From positions 124,001 through 188,000 of the forward strand of contig JBOEGJ010000011.1 of assembly GCA_050633365.1 (NCBI GenBank): a DNA stretch of 64,000 nt. The letters run 5' to 3'. The stretch comes from Pseudomaricurvus sp050633365 (GTDB lineage: Bacteria > Pseudomonadota > Gammaproteobacteria > Pseudomonadales > Cellvibrionaceae). Of this stretch, positions 8,249 through 16,412 are shown in pieces (position 1 is the stretch's first letter; each line of letters starts with the position of its first letter). The translations under genes were made by a program, and so were the position numbers. The notes beneath the pieces were generated by a model that ran no database searches, had not been told where the DNA came from, and saw only the letters and a program-made list of their open reading frames with translations.

Positions 8249-8512
8249 CTAGGCTCGCGCGTCTCCCACGACATAGCGCTCCACCTGCTGTGAACACGAA
8301 TCGAGTAAGCTTCTGTAATTTGCAACCACGGCCTTCATTTCTAGAAGCAAAGCGCCAAGCTCTCGCTCTGGATCATCTGCAGCATCACTTACAGCCGCCA
8401 TTAACTCGCCGTCCTGCTTTAGGAGTCTTTCCCACTGCTGCTCATCGACCAAACGTTTAAACTGTCTGCTCTCTCTAGCCAATCGCAATTGAGTAGATGG
8501 TATTACTGACAT
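8249..8512 (-). CDS. fliT: FliT-like flagellar chaperone
   Basis: An 87-residue, probably all-helical protein. The ATG at 8512 is preceded by AAGGGTG at six bases; an upstream in-frame start (8557) lacks a ribosome site. The pattern of a short N-terminal helix, LVDEQQWERLLKQDGEL and a long helix ending SLLDSCSQQVERYV fits the FliT/FlgN-type chaperones, which bind the filament cap FliD. Sequence conservation in FliT is low, so the name rests on length, predicted helices and its position between two fliS genes. Confidence 0.6.
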   Translation of the reverse strand: MSVIPSTQLRLARESRQFKRLVDEQQWERLLKQDGELMAAVSDAADDPERELGALLLEMKAVVANYRSLLDSCSQQVERYVVGDARA

Positions 8513-8617
8513 GGCATCACCCTTCGTTTGTGAATTACGAAGGCTAACGGCCATCAAACCAAGAGCTTTAACTCATCGCGGAAAAACATCAACAAGGCTG
8601 ACCTTTTAGGCGCGAAA

Positions 8618-8989
8618 CTAGGCCGCCAGATCGTCCCAGCCGGACTTTAGTTCTCGCAACATTTTACACGATTCCGCCAATACAAATTCACCCGTATCAG
8701 CCTCGGCTTCGGATAATCGCCTAATTAAGTAGGCATAAAGCGTTTCGAGTTTTATCGCCATATCACCACCGCGCTCAAAATCAAGACTCTCGCGAAGGCC
8801 ATTAATAATTCCGATGGCTTTTCCCATCAAGGCACCCGCCTCTTTTTCACGACCGCAGCGCAACTGCAACGAAGCCTGATCTAATCGCTCCAAAGCACCG
8901 GCCAATAGCAGCTGAATGACTTCATGGGGCGTTAATTCCTCTGCGCGACTTTCCATCGCCACAGCGGCTTGAGTTACTGCAATTGACAT
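8618..8989 (-). CDS. FliS-like flagellar chaperone, copy 2
   Basis: A 123-residue FliS-family protein. The ATG at 8989 follows GGAGGTGG closely; a longer frame to 9004 is less likely. The C-terminal two thirds match FliS (GLRESLDFERGGDMAIKLE, then a helix ending LRELKSGWDDL). The N-terminus is diverged and lacks the Tyr-rich start that canonical FliS uses to cap the flagellin-binding groove. It is the first gene after a sigma-54 promoter, followed by fliT-like and fliS1. It may serve a different flagellin or be regulatory. Confidence 0.8.
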   Translation of the reverse strand: MSIAVTQAAVAMESRAEELTPHEVIQLLLAGALERLDQASLQLRCGREKEAGALMGKAIGIINGLRESLDFERGGDMAIKLETLYAYLIRRLSEAEADTGEFVLAESCKMLRELKSGWDDLAA

Positions 8990-9051
8990 ATCCACCTCCA
9001 ACATTATGAATCACTTCAAAAGTGGCAATAATCTGCCACCCTGAAGCTACC

Positions 9052-9067
9052 AGCACGATCTGTGCCA
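9052..9067 (-). promoter_or_regulatory. Sigma-54 promoter of fliS2-fliT-fliS1
   Basis: The minus strand reads TGGCACAGATCGTGCT, with exact GG-N10-GC spacing and one mismatch in the -12 element. It ends about 60 bases before the fliS2 start. Confidence 0.75.
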
Positions 9068-9189
9068 AACTTGAAACAGGTTTATGGCGTATCAACTGGA
9101 ATATGCTTTCGCATCTACTACAATAATCGGATATAACATTTAAGATACTACCCCTCCTATTCTTTGAATTTTTTTAGGCTAACAGCACT

Positions 9190-10818
9190 ATGCGTCAAAT
9201 TGATGCCATCAAAATATACCAGCGTAAGCGATGCTTGATCGTTGATGACATGAACGAAGTCAGAGGCAGCCTGAAAAGAATGCTCGCCGCACTAGGAGTA
9301 CAAACCTGCGATACCGCGGCCAACAGTATTCAGGCTATAGAAGCTTGCGAAAAAGCGTCTTATGACCTGGTAATGTGTGACTACAACTTAGGGTCCGGTC
9401 AGGATGGCCAGCAGGTTCTCGAAGAGCTGCGTTTTCGCAAGCTGCTTAAAAACAGCAGTATCTTTTTGATGATCACCGCGGAGACCTCACGAGACATGGT
9501 GCTAGGCGCACTTGAATACCTGCCCGATGACTATCTCACCAAACCCATCACTCCCGCCATGCTGCAAACGCGCTTAAATCGAATCGTCATTCGCCACGAA
9601 GACCTTCTATCGATCAAGGAGGCGATCGATGACAACGATTACGATAGAGCAATCAGTGAATGTCAGGCAAAGATCGACAACAACGGAAAATATCTAGGCA
9701 ACTATCTACGCATTCAAGCAGAACTGCTCTTTCGCCAAGAAAAATACGATCAAGCGCAAACCATTTATGAGCAATCACTCAAACGGAATAATCCGGTATG
9801 GGCGCAGCTAGGGCTCGGTAAAAGCTACCTTGCCCGACAAATGTTTGAAGAAGCGGAAGAGCAATTACAAGCGGTGGTCGATCACGATCAACGCTATGTA
9901 GAAGCCCATGATCTGTTGGCGGAAGTTTTTTCCCAACAAGCCGATTACAAACGCTCGCAACAAAGCATGCAAAACGCCGCAGAGGTATCGCCAAAATCGG
10001 TCTTGCGTCAACGTCGACTGGCCAACATGGCCGGTCAGAACAGTGATCAAGAAGCATCCCTGAAGGCGCGCCGAAGCGCACTAAAAGTCGGTGAACACTC
10101 GTGCTATTACTCCCCCCAAGACTATTTCGACATAGTCTCAGAGTTGGTTCAAGAGGACGAGAATGACTCCTCAACGCAGCGAGACAAAAAAGCCAAAGAA
10201 GCGGATATGTACATCAGGCGTGCCGAGAAAAAGCACCCGGATGATAAGAACATCAAGCTTCAAGCCACGGCGGCCAATTCGAGACTTGCGGTCTATAGAC
10301 GCAAAGATGATGAAGCAAAGGAATACCTATCAAAAGCGAAGGCGCTCGTTGAAAGCGGGGTAAATGGCGCCTATGCGCAGCTCGAAGTGGCACAAGCGAT
10401 GGGGGCCAATGGTGACATAGAAGGCTCTGCAAATCTTGTGCAGAAGGTTGCTAGTCAAAACAAGAACAACGAGGATATATCTGATCGTGCCGATGTACTG
10501 TCGGAAGAGCCCGTCAGCGCCAAAGGGCGAAAAATCGCCGCCGACCTGACGAAAAAAGGCATTAAACTCTATGAATCAAAATCTTACGATGAATCAATCA
10601 CTGTCTTTAACCGAGCAATTGCACTCTTTCCAAACCACATTGGTCTGAGGCTCAATATTGTTCAAGTCGCACTCGCCAAGGTAAAAGATCTAGGGGCTGA
10701 CGCAGAAACCAAAGATATCTGCGCCGAGCATTTAGAAAGCATCTCGAATCTCGATGACTCCAGCCCTCAGTTCGCTCGCTATCAGCACCTGCTCAAACAA
10801 GTGAACAAATTAAGCTGA
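9190..10818 (+). CDS. Response regulator with TPR effector domain
   Basis: A 542-residue protein. Residues about 10-135 are a CheY-like receiver (CLIVDDMNEVR, phospho-acceptor Asp in MCDYNLG, switch lysine in YLTKPITP). The rest, about 145-540, is a series of helical TPR-like repeats, with clear units around 175-275 (LGKSYLARQMFEEAEEQL, YVEAHDLLAEVFSQQADYKR) and 455-500. Phosphorylation probably controls protein binding rather than DNA binding, as no DNA-binding or enzymatic domain is seen. Such receiver-TPR proteins are common in Pseudomonas and Shewanella but poorly understood. It is divergent from the fliS2 operon and inserted between fliS genes, so a role in flagellar or filament control is plausible but inferred. 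Confidence 0.8.
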   Translation: MRQIDAIKIYQRKRCLIVDDMNEVRGSLKRMLAALGVQTCDTAANSIQAIEACEKASYDLVMCDYNLGSGQDGQQVLEELRFRKLLKNSSIFLMITAETSRDMVLGALEYLPDDYLTKPITPAMLQTRLNRIVIRHEDLLSIKEAIDDNDYDRAISECQAKIDNNGKYLGNYLRIQAELLFRQEKYDQAQTIYEQSLKRNNPVWAQLGLGKSYLARQMFEEAEEQLQAVVDHDQRYVEAHDLLAEVFSQQADYKRSQQSMQNAAEVSPKSVLRQRRLANMAGQNSDQEASLKARRSALKVGEHSCYYSPQDYFDIVSELVQEDENDSSTQRDKKAKEADMYIRRAEKKHPDDKNIKLQATAANSRLAVYRRKDDEAKEYLSKAKALVESGVNGAYAQLEVAQAMGANGDIEGSANLVQKVASQNKNNEDISDRADVLSEEPVSAKGRKIAADLTKKGIKLYESKSYDESITVFNRAIALFPNHIGLRLNIVQVALAKVKDLGADAETKDICAEHLESISNLDDSSPQFARYQHLLKQVNKLS

Positions 10819-10837
10819 TCCTCTATGTGTCACTCAC

Positions 10838-10868
10838 AAAAAAGGCCGCCAATGAAACATTGCGGCCT
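10838..10868 (-). terminator. Terminator of fliS3
   Basis: A stem of 6 plus 5 base pairs with a one-base bulge (AGGCCG, CAATG and complements) lies between two convergent genes. On the minus strand it is followed by TTTTTT, so it works best for fliS3. Confidence 0.75.
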
Positions 10869-10890
10869 CATGATCCTACCCCTAGCCTCG

Positions 10891-11271
10891 CTATTGTGAA
10901 ATCTCTTCCCAAGCACCACTTACCTGCCCCAACAGCGTCCTACATTCGTCAAATTTAGTGGGATCATTGTGAATATGCCCCTGCATTAAGGTTCGCTGCA
11001 CATACTCATACAAAGCATCCAGATTTGTCGCTAACTCACCACCTTGCTCGAAATCCAAGAAATCCCTCAACCCCATAATAATCTTCATCGACTCAGAGAC
11101 CTTCTTGGCCTTTAACGACAGATCATTTTGTTGAATAGCGCCCTTGGCCTGCGCCAGTCGCTCATAGACGCCATCAAACAGCATGGCGATAAGCTGATGA
11201 GAACTAGCACCTTCGACTCCGGCGCCCACTTGTACTGCGGCGTAGCTATTTAATGCGTGAGAAGCAACCAC
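10891..11271 (-). CDS. fliS: Flagellin export chaperone FliS, copy 3
   Basis: A 126-residue FliS and the most canonical of the three copies: SYAAVQVGAGVEGASSHQLI at the N-terminus, then MLFDGVYERLAQAKGA, GLRDFLDFEQGGELATNLDA and a C-terminal VSGAWEEI. The start is taken as GTG at 11271, which has GGAGG six bases upstream; the open frame extends to 11442 but without a ribosome site. It stands alone, with a sigma-28-like site at 11315-11341 and a terminator, unlike the sigma-54-driven fliS1/fliS2 pair. It lies beside the flagellin glycosylation genes. Confidence 0.9.
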   Translation of the reverse strand: MVASHALNSYAAVQVGAGVEGASSHQLIAMLFDGVYERLAQAKGAIQQNDLSLKAKKVSESMKIIMGLRDFLDFEQGGELATNLDALYEYVQRTLMQGHIHNDPTKFDECRTLLGQVSGAWEEISQ

Positions 11272-11314
11272 GTGAAACCTCCAAAAGATCAAAAACAAAC
11301 TTACCGTGAAAAGG

Positions 11315-11341
11315 CTATCGGCGACAGACAAGGAACCTTGA
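11315..11341 (-). promoter_or_regulatory. Sigma-28 (FliA) promoter of fliS3
   Basis: The minus strand has TCAA (11341-11338), 15 bases, then GCCGATAG (11322-11315). The -10 is near perfect and the -35 core has one mismatch to TAAA. Confidence 0.5.
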
Positions 11342-11444
11342 GCCCATCTCTGGACAAAATATTCGCCTTTTCCCCTCCAAATCGGAACATTTTTTGCTCG
11401 TAAACCCCTAACACTAGAAAACGACAAATTCTGGACACTCAACC

Positions 11445-13520
11445 ATGCTTGAAAGTACTGCTAGGGAGCCATCCAACGCCATGACCGATCTTGACGCCTT
11501 GATAAAACAAGCTGAACAGCAAAAGCTGCAAATGGAAATGGAGCTACAGTTTCAACGCAACATGGCGCTATTCAAAGAATTTGCTAAGCCCATCTATGAT
11601 CAGTTTTTCAACTACACGCCAACTGAGCTCAAGGTGGGCATCGACTCCGGCGGCCATCTCAACCTGATCAATACCAACGACGGCAGAGCCGTGTACCGCG
11701 AAGACCCCAAAGCCTTCTGCAAAAAACAAGTAGCTGGCTACGCTCAGAATCCACGCTGGTTTAAAGTCAGGCACGCGACCCCTTCGGATGATTACTTCTT
11801 TCAAACGCTATTTTTGCAAGAACTGCTGGACAAGTATCAGGATCAAATCAACGCACAAAGTAGCGATTTCACGAAACCTATCGGCGTGCTGATCATGAAC
11901 GGTTGTGGGCTAGGCTACCAAATCACCGAACTGATCGAAAAGGCCGAAATCTATAATCTAGTCATCTTTGAAGCTCACCGAGATTCGTTCCACGCTTGCC
12001 TACACACCTTAGATTGGGAACCGATCATTCGCTATTTTCAACGCCCAGGGCGACGAATTCGTATGTTTCTTGGTGCCAGTAATGAAATCACCATCAACCG
12101 CTTAAGAACCTTCAGTCTAGAAGCGGGGCTCTACAATCTCACCAACACCTACATCTATCAGCACTTGCAAAGCGATAAAGCCTTGGCATTCACCAACCAA
12201 CTTCGAGAGCAGTTTCACTTGGCCTTAACCGGCACCGGTTTTTTGGAAGACGAACAAATCTGTATTGCCCATACCATTGAAAACATGAACCGCAATGTGC
12301 CGGTGATGAAAGAAGCGGATCCACTGCCCTCTCTTCCTCCAGCTTTCGTTGTGGGTAATGGCCCATCGCTCGATGAACTGCTAGAAACACTGAAAGCCCA
12401 GCAAAGTAACGCTGTAATTATTTCCTGCGGGTCAACATTAGGAACACTCTACAAGGCCGGTATTGTTCCCGACATTCACGTGGAGATGGAACGGACCGAC
12501 GGCACCACACAAATGCTGTTGGAAATTACCGATGAAGACTATCGCAAAAAGATACCAATATTGGGGCTTAACACGGTAGCGCCAGAGTCTCTTGCCTTTT
12601 TTAAACGTGCCGCGGTGGCAACCAAGTCGAACGATCCGGGCGAGCACATAATGAAATCCATTTTCGGCAAGTCCATGCCCAGCTTGGTTCTCTCCAACCC
12701 AACCTGTACCAATACGGGCTTATCCTTTGCCATCGAACTGGGATTTAAGGAGATTTATCTCGCCGGTGTCGACTTGGGCATGAAAAGCGACAGTCAGCGT
12801 CATGCGTCATTGAGTCAATACAATGATAAATCCAGTAAAACGCTCAACGCGGTACAACATCAAGAGGCGGGCCTCGAAGTAAAGGGGAACTTTGTCGACA
12901 CGGTTAAGACCACACAAATACTCGACACTTCCCGCGCCAACATGGAAGTGGCGGCTAAAAACAACCGAGACATTAAGATCTTCAACCTCAGCGATGGAGC
13001 CTATATCGACGGTACTCACCCGCTAAGAAAAGAAGAGCTCGAACTTGCGTCTGTAAAACCATGCGAAATCGTTGATCAACTGTTCGATCACTATTTCGAG
13101 CTACCGAATTTGAGCGAGTGGATCGACACGAAAAAGGCGACTGCTGCCTACGTTCAGCACACCCTTGACTACATCAAAAACCTCTCAATGATAAAGAACC
13201 CAAAAAACCTGAAAGAGGTCCAAGAAGAGCTCGATCGTGTACTTCTAGAAGTGAACGGTATGAAAGAGACCTATCCTGTATCCTATTGGCTGCTAATGGG
13301 AACAGTGCAAAATTACTTCACCCTCATCAACCGAATTTGCCTTTCTTCAGAAGATACCAGAACAATGCAAGAAAACTACCGCTACTGCCTGACTATGTTC
13401 AGTCAACTGCTGCATGAATGTCGAAAACTACTAAAAGAGAATCTTCTTCGATTACATTCACTCTCGGCGGAGAACAAAACTCAGCAACAGCAATATTATC
13501 AAGCCCGACAAGGAAAGTGA
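11445..13520 (+). CDS. Maf-family flagellin nonulosonic acid glycosyltransferase (DUF115)
   Basis: A 691-residue member of the motility-associated factor family. The central MAF_flag10/DUF115 domain (about 290-520) has the nucleotide-binding VVGNGPSLDELLETL motif, SCGSTLGTLYKAGIVPDIHV and AGVDLGMKSD. In Campylobacter, Aeromonas and others such proteins are thought to transfer CMP-activated pseudaminic or legionaminic acid to flagellin Ser/Thr before export. It faces the nonulosonate operon, which would supply the donor. The longest frame starts at 11445; an internal ATG at 11481, with AGGGAG twelve bases upstream, is an equally good start. Three bases separate its stop from the methyltransferase start. 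Confidence 0.85.
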   Translation: MLESTAREPSNAMTDLDALIKQAEQQKLQMEMELQFQRNMALFKEFAKPIYDQFFNYTPTELKVGIDSGGHLNLINTNDGRAVYREDPKAFCKKQVAGYAQNPRWFKVRHATPSDDYFFQTLFLQELLDKYQDQINAQSSDFTKPIGVLIMNGCGLGYQITELIEKAEIYNLVIFEAHRDSFHACLHTLDWEPIIRYFQRPGRRIRMFLGASNEITINRLRTFSLEAGLYNLTNTYIYQHLQSDKALAFTNQLREQFHLALTGTGFLEDEQICIAHTIENMNRNVPVMKEADPLPSLPPAFVVGNGPSLDELLETLKAQQSNAVIISCGSTLGTLYKAGIVPDIHVEMERTDGTTQMLLEITDEDYRKKIPILGLNTVAPESLAFFKRAAVATKSNDPGEHIMKSIFGKSMPSLVLSNPTCTNTGLSFAIELGFKEIYLAGVDLGMKSDSQRHASLSQYNDKSSKTLNAVQHQEAGLEVKGNFVDTVKTTQILDTSRANMEVAAKNNRDIKIFNLSDGAYIDGTHPLRKEELELASVKPCEIVDQLFDHYFELPNLSEWIDTKKATAAYVQHTLDYIKNLSMIKNPKNLKEVQEELDRVLLEVNGMKETYPVSYWLLMGTVQNYFTLINRICLSSEDTRTMQENYRYCLTMFSQLLHECRKLLKENLLRLHSLSAENKTQQQQYYQARQGK

Positions 13521-13522
13521 GC

Positions 13523-14269
13523 ATGAGCACCCCCTACACACACTTTAAAGCGGATGAAAAACGCCTTAACGAGTATTTTGAGGCGCAGTGGGAGACGCCC
13601 TATCAAAGTACAATCCAATTTTTTGATTGGTTAGAAACACAAGCGAAATTCGAAAAAGGAAAGTGCTACGCCGATCTAGGTTGTGGAATGGGCAGCAACG
13701 TTTATTATGCCGCCCAAAGACACCCGAGCTCTAAATTCTCGGGCATAGACATTGACGATGAGTTGATTTCCACAGGGAATTCGATGTTAGACGCGCGATC
13801 AGCGGACAACGCAAGCTTGACGCAAGATGACTGGTTTAATCTTCGTCAAGAGCATCGGAACCGCTACGCAGGAATTGTCAGTCTACAAACTTTGATGATG
13901 TTTAAAGAGCATGAATCGCCCATTAATCGAATCATAGATCTCGATCCAGACTGGTTTGCGATCAATTCACTTTTCTTTGACGGCGACATAGAAACATCAA
14001 CACTGATCAAAGACGACACTTACGAGACTACTCGTGAGTATTACTACAGCACCTTCTCGACCAACAAGATTCGAGAGCTCTGCAAATCCAGAGGATATGA
14101 AAATTTCAACTCGACGCCCTTCGATATCGACATCGACTTACCAAAAAAGGAAAACTGGGGAGGCATGGGTACCTACACTGAAAAGCTCTCGAGCGGTAGA
14201 AACCTACAAATATCGGGACCACTACTAATGAACTGGCAATTTATTATAGCCTCAAAAAAACCGCTGTAG
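13523..14269 (+). CDS. Class I SAM-dependent methyltransferase, flagellar locus
   Basis: A 248-residue Rossmann-fold methyltransferase. Motif I is YADLGCGMGSN (about residue 51-61), with an acidic SAM-ribose strand SGIDIDDELI further on. The ATG at 13523 is preceded by AAGGAAA inside the end of the Maf gene; a longer overlapping frame from 13418 is unlikely. Translational coupling to Maf suggests methylation of the flagellin glycan or of flagellin itself, as with methyltransferases found in Campylobacter flagellar glycosylation loci. The substrate cannot be read from the sequence. Confidence 0.75.
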   Translation: MSTPYTHFKADEKRLNEYFEAQWETPYQSTIQFFDWLETQAKFEKGKCYADLGCGMGSNVYYAAQRHPSSKFSGIDIDDELISTGNSMLDARSADNASLTQDDWFNLRQEHRNRYAGIVSLQTLMMFKEHESPINRIIDLDPDWFAINSLFFDGDIETSTLIKDDTYETTREYYYSTFSTNKIRELCKSRGYENFNSTPFDIDIDLPKKENWGGMGTYTEKLSSGRNLQISGPLLMNWQFIIASKKPL

Positions 14270-14285
14270 TTACGGCGGTTTTTTT
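14254..14285. terminator. Bidirectional terminator
   Basis: The stem AAAAAAACCGCTGT/ACGGCGGTTTTTTT (one G-T pair) overlaps the methyltransferase stop codon and sits between convergent operons. It ends in seven T residues on the plus strand and starts with seven A residues, so it should work in both directions. Confidence 0.85.
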
Positions 14286-14310
14286 AGATTATAGACTGAT
14301 CCGGAACTCA

Positions 14311-15069
14311 CTACACCGTAAAACCGTCGTCCACTATGATGTTTTGTCCGTTGATATAACGAGAAACATCAGACACCAAGAACTCGACGGTTCCCATCAA
14401 GTCTTGGGCCTCCAGCATGCCCTTATCAAAACACTGGTCTCGGTAACCCTGTAAAAAACTCTCGGGTTGCGCGTCCAAGATTCCTCCAGGACTAATCGCG
14501 TTAACGCGAATATTATTGCCTCTAAAATAGCTGGCCATATACTGGGTCAGGTGGATCAAGCCCGACTTAATAACTGAATACTCCACCGGAGTGGTCATAC
14601 CAGTACCTTCGTAAATTTCAAATTTGGGCGCGACCACACCGTAGATTGACGACAGATTGACTATATTTCCTCCGCCGTGGCGCTTGAAATAGATAGCCAT
14701 CTTCTGCGACATTAAAAAATAGCCACCGAGATTCAAATTAACATTTTCACAAAAGTCTTGATACGATACTGACTCAAAGTGTCGACCGTAATTTTTATTT
14801 CTGGGGTAAGCGCAATTGATTATTGCGTCAATCAATACCCCTTGATCGGTAGCCTCCTTAAGGCACTGATCAATACTGTCTGCACAGTTTATATCCAACT
14901 CCACAGCGATCGCCCCCGCGAGAGCTTTTGACAACTCTATCGATGACTTTCGATTAATATCTGCAACAATAACACCATAGCCGGCGGCGCTTAGGTGTCG
15001 GCATATAGACGCACCAATCAAGCCGCACGCTCCTGCAACCAAGACCATTTTCTGATTTTTACTCGTCAT
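14311..15069 (-). CDS. Short-chain dehydrogenase, PtmA-like flagellin modification protein
   Basis: A 252-residue SDR. The NAD(P)-binding motif is VAGACGLIGASICRHL near the N-terminus, and the catalytic YSVIKSG (Tyr-x-x-x-Lys) is preceded by NLSSIYG; the protein ends with an INGQNIIVDDG-type C-terminus. In Campylobacter, PtmA is an SDR in the legionaminic acid locus, thought to help supply the glucosamine precursor. It is the last gene of the nine-gene operon; the upstream stop and this ATG share one base (TGATG). An alternative TTG start one codon earlier is possible. The exact substrate is inferred only from context. Confidence 0.75.
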   Translation of the reverse strand: MTSKNQKMVLVAGACGLIGASICRHLSAAGYGVIVADINRKSSIELSKALAGAIAVELDINCADSIDQCLKEATDQGVLIDAIINCAYPRNKNYGRHFESVSYQDFCENVNLNLGGYFLMSQKMAIYFKRHGGGNIVNLSSIYGVVAPKFEIYEGTGMTTPVEYSVIKSGLIHLTQYMASYFRGNNIRVNAISPGGILDAQPESFLQGYRDQCFDKGMLEAQDLMGTVEFLVSDVSRYINGQNIIVDDGFTV

Positions 15070-16412
15070 CAATTGTACTTCCTAAATACAGGTTTTACCG
15101 TATCGCCTTCAATAGCCGCTTGAACGCCCCCTCGTCTGATCACCTGATCGCAGTGTGCAAAGGCTGTCACTAGGGCCAATCGAAGTTTTTCAAACTCGGC
15201 GTCACCGTGGGCGTGAGCGATTGAAACCCATGGCATAAGCACTTTCTCTTTAATGAGCTCTTGCATCAACAAAGTTCTTAACGCCGGGCAAGCGCGACCG
15301 TCGCTATCGACAACCGTCAGCAACGGCGAACAGGCTATTCCAGAGGCGCCGTAGTAATCCGACACCCCTTGCGCCTGTGAAAGCTGATTAAATAGATCGA
15401 TAAAGCGCTGGCCTTTCTCCCAATTTCCTTGAATTACCTGGTTTTCTTCGAGGTAGTTCATGGTCGCCACAAAAGCCCCTAAGCCATTCATTTCAGCCCC
15501 GTGGGTACTGGATAACAAAAATAGTCGCTCGTCGCCGGCCTTCTCTATTGATCCAAGTGCCATCAATTCACGCCGCCCCGCTACAGCCGCCACCGAAAAA
15601 CCATTGGCCATTGCTTTTCCAAAGGTGCACAAATCAGGCTCAATACCGTAATAACCTTGCGCGCCCGAAAGCCCCCATCGAAACCCTGTGATCATTTCAT
15701 CGAGGATCAACACAATGCCATACTGTCGACAAAGCCTCTGAACGTCATGTAAAAAGTTCTCACCCTCGACAGACTCACTTGGCACGGGATGAGTCACCGT
15801 AGCGGGCTCCATCACCAAGCAGGCAACATTACCGTCGCCTTGCGCTATAGCCGTCTTTACAGAGTCTATGTTGTTGTATTGAAACTTAAGTGTATGGGAA
15901 ACGGTATCTTGGGGGATTCCCTTCTGAATACTTGTTGAACCGATAAACCAGTCATCGTAAGAAAAGAATGGGTGATCCGCGCAAACTAACACGCGATCCT
16001 TACCGGTATATCCGCGGGCCAGCTTTACCGCCGCTGTCACCGCCGTCGATCCGTTTTTGGTGAATTTCACCATGTCGACACTGGGTATGGTTGCAATCAA
16101 TCTCTCAGCGGCTTCCAATTCAATCGTCGACGGGCGAGTAAGGTTGTTGCCAAAGCCCATGTACTTATAGGCGGCCTCAACAATTTCTCTCTGTGCATAG
16201 CCAATATTGACCGATCTCAATGCCATTCCAAAATCGAGAAATTTGTCCCCCTCCGGGGTGTAAGCGTAAGCCCCCTCTCCACGCTCAAATATTTGTGGCG
16301 CGTTTTCCGGATATTGATCATATCCACGAGAATAGGTATGTGCCCCGCCAGGAATGGCTTTAAGCAGTCGACGTTTGTAATCAGAATGATCGATCACGAA
16401 TAACTCCGTCAC
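15069..16412 (-). CDS. Class III aminotransferase, glutamate-1-semialdehyde aminomutase-like
   Basis: A 447-residue fold-type I PLP enzyme. Asp238 in ILDEMITGFRWG and Lys266 in TFGKAMANGFS are the expected cofactor-binding Asp and Schiff-base Lys, and NGSTAVTAAVKLARGYTG is the phosphate-binding region. Similarity is to HemL-like aminotransferases, but its place in a sugar operon (4-base overlap with legF, one-base overlap with the SDR) argues against a haem role. Such enzymes occur in some flagellar nonulosonate clusters. It may act with the adjacent SDR to oxidise and then aminate a precursor or finished sugar; this is inference. Confidence 0.75.
   Translation of the reverse strand: MTELFVIDHSDYKRRLLKAIPGGAHTYSRGYDQYPENAPQIFERGEGAYAYTPEGDKFLDFGMALRSVNIGYAQREIVEAAYKYMGFGNNLTRPSTIELEAAERLIATIPSVDMVKFTKNGSTAVTAAVKLARGYTGKDRVLVCADHPFFSYDDWFIGSTSIQKGIPQDTVSHTLKFQYNNIDSVKTAIAQGDGNVACLVMEPATVTHPVPSESVEGENFLHDVQRLCRQYGIVLILDEMITGFRWGLSGAQGYYGIEPDLCTFGKAMANGFSVAAVAGRRELMALGSIEKAGDERLFLLSSTHGAEMNGLGAFVATMNYLEENQVIQGNWEKGQRFIDLFNQLSQAQGVSDYYGASGIACSPLLTVVDSDGRACPALRTLLMQELIKEKVLMPWVSIAHAHGDAEFEKLRLALVTAFAHCDQVIRRGGVQAAIEGDTVKPVFRKYN

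Noticed and set aside
9779..10174. 131-codon frame opposite the receiver-TPR gene
   Set aside because: It is the complement of a real coding region, without a ribosome site.
15069..16412. HemL, glutamate-1-semialdehyde aminomutase for haem synthesis
   Set aside because: The fold and PLP residues fit, but the gene is coupled on both sides to sugar genes, and haem synthesis enzymes are not nearby.
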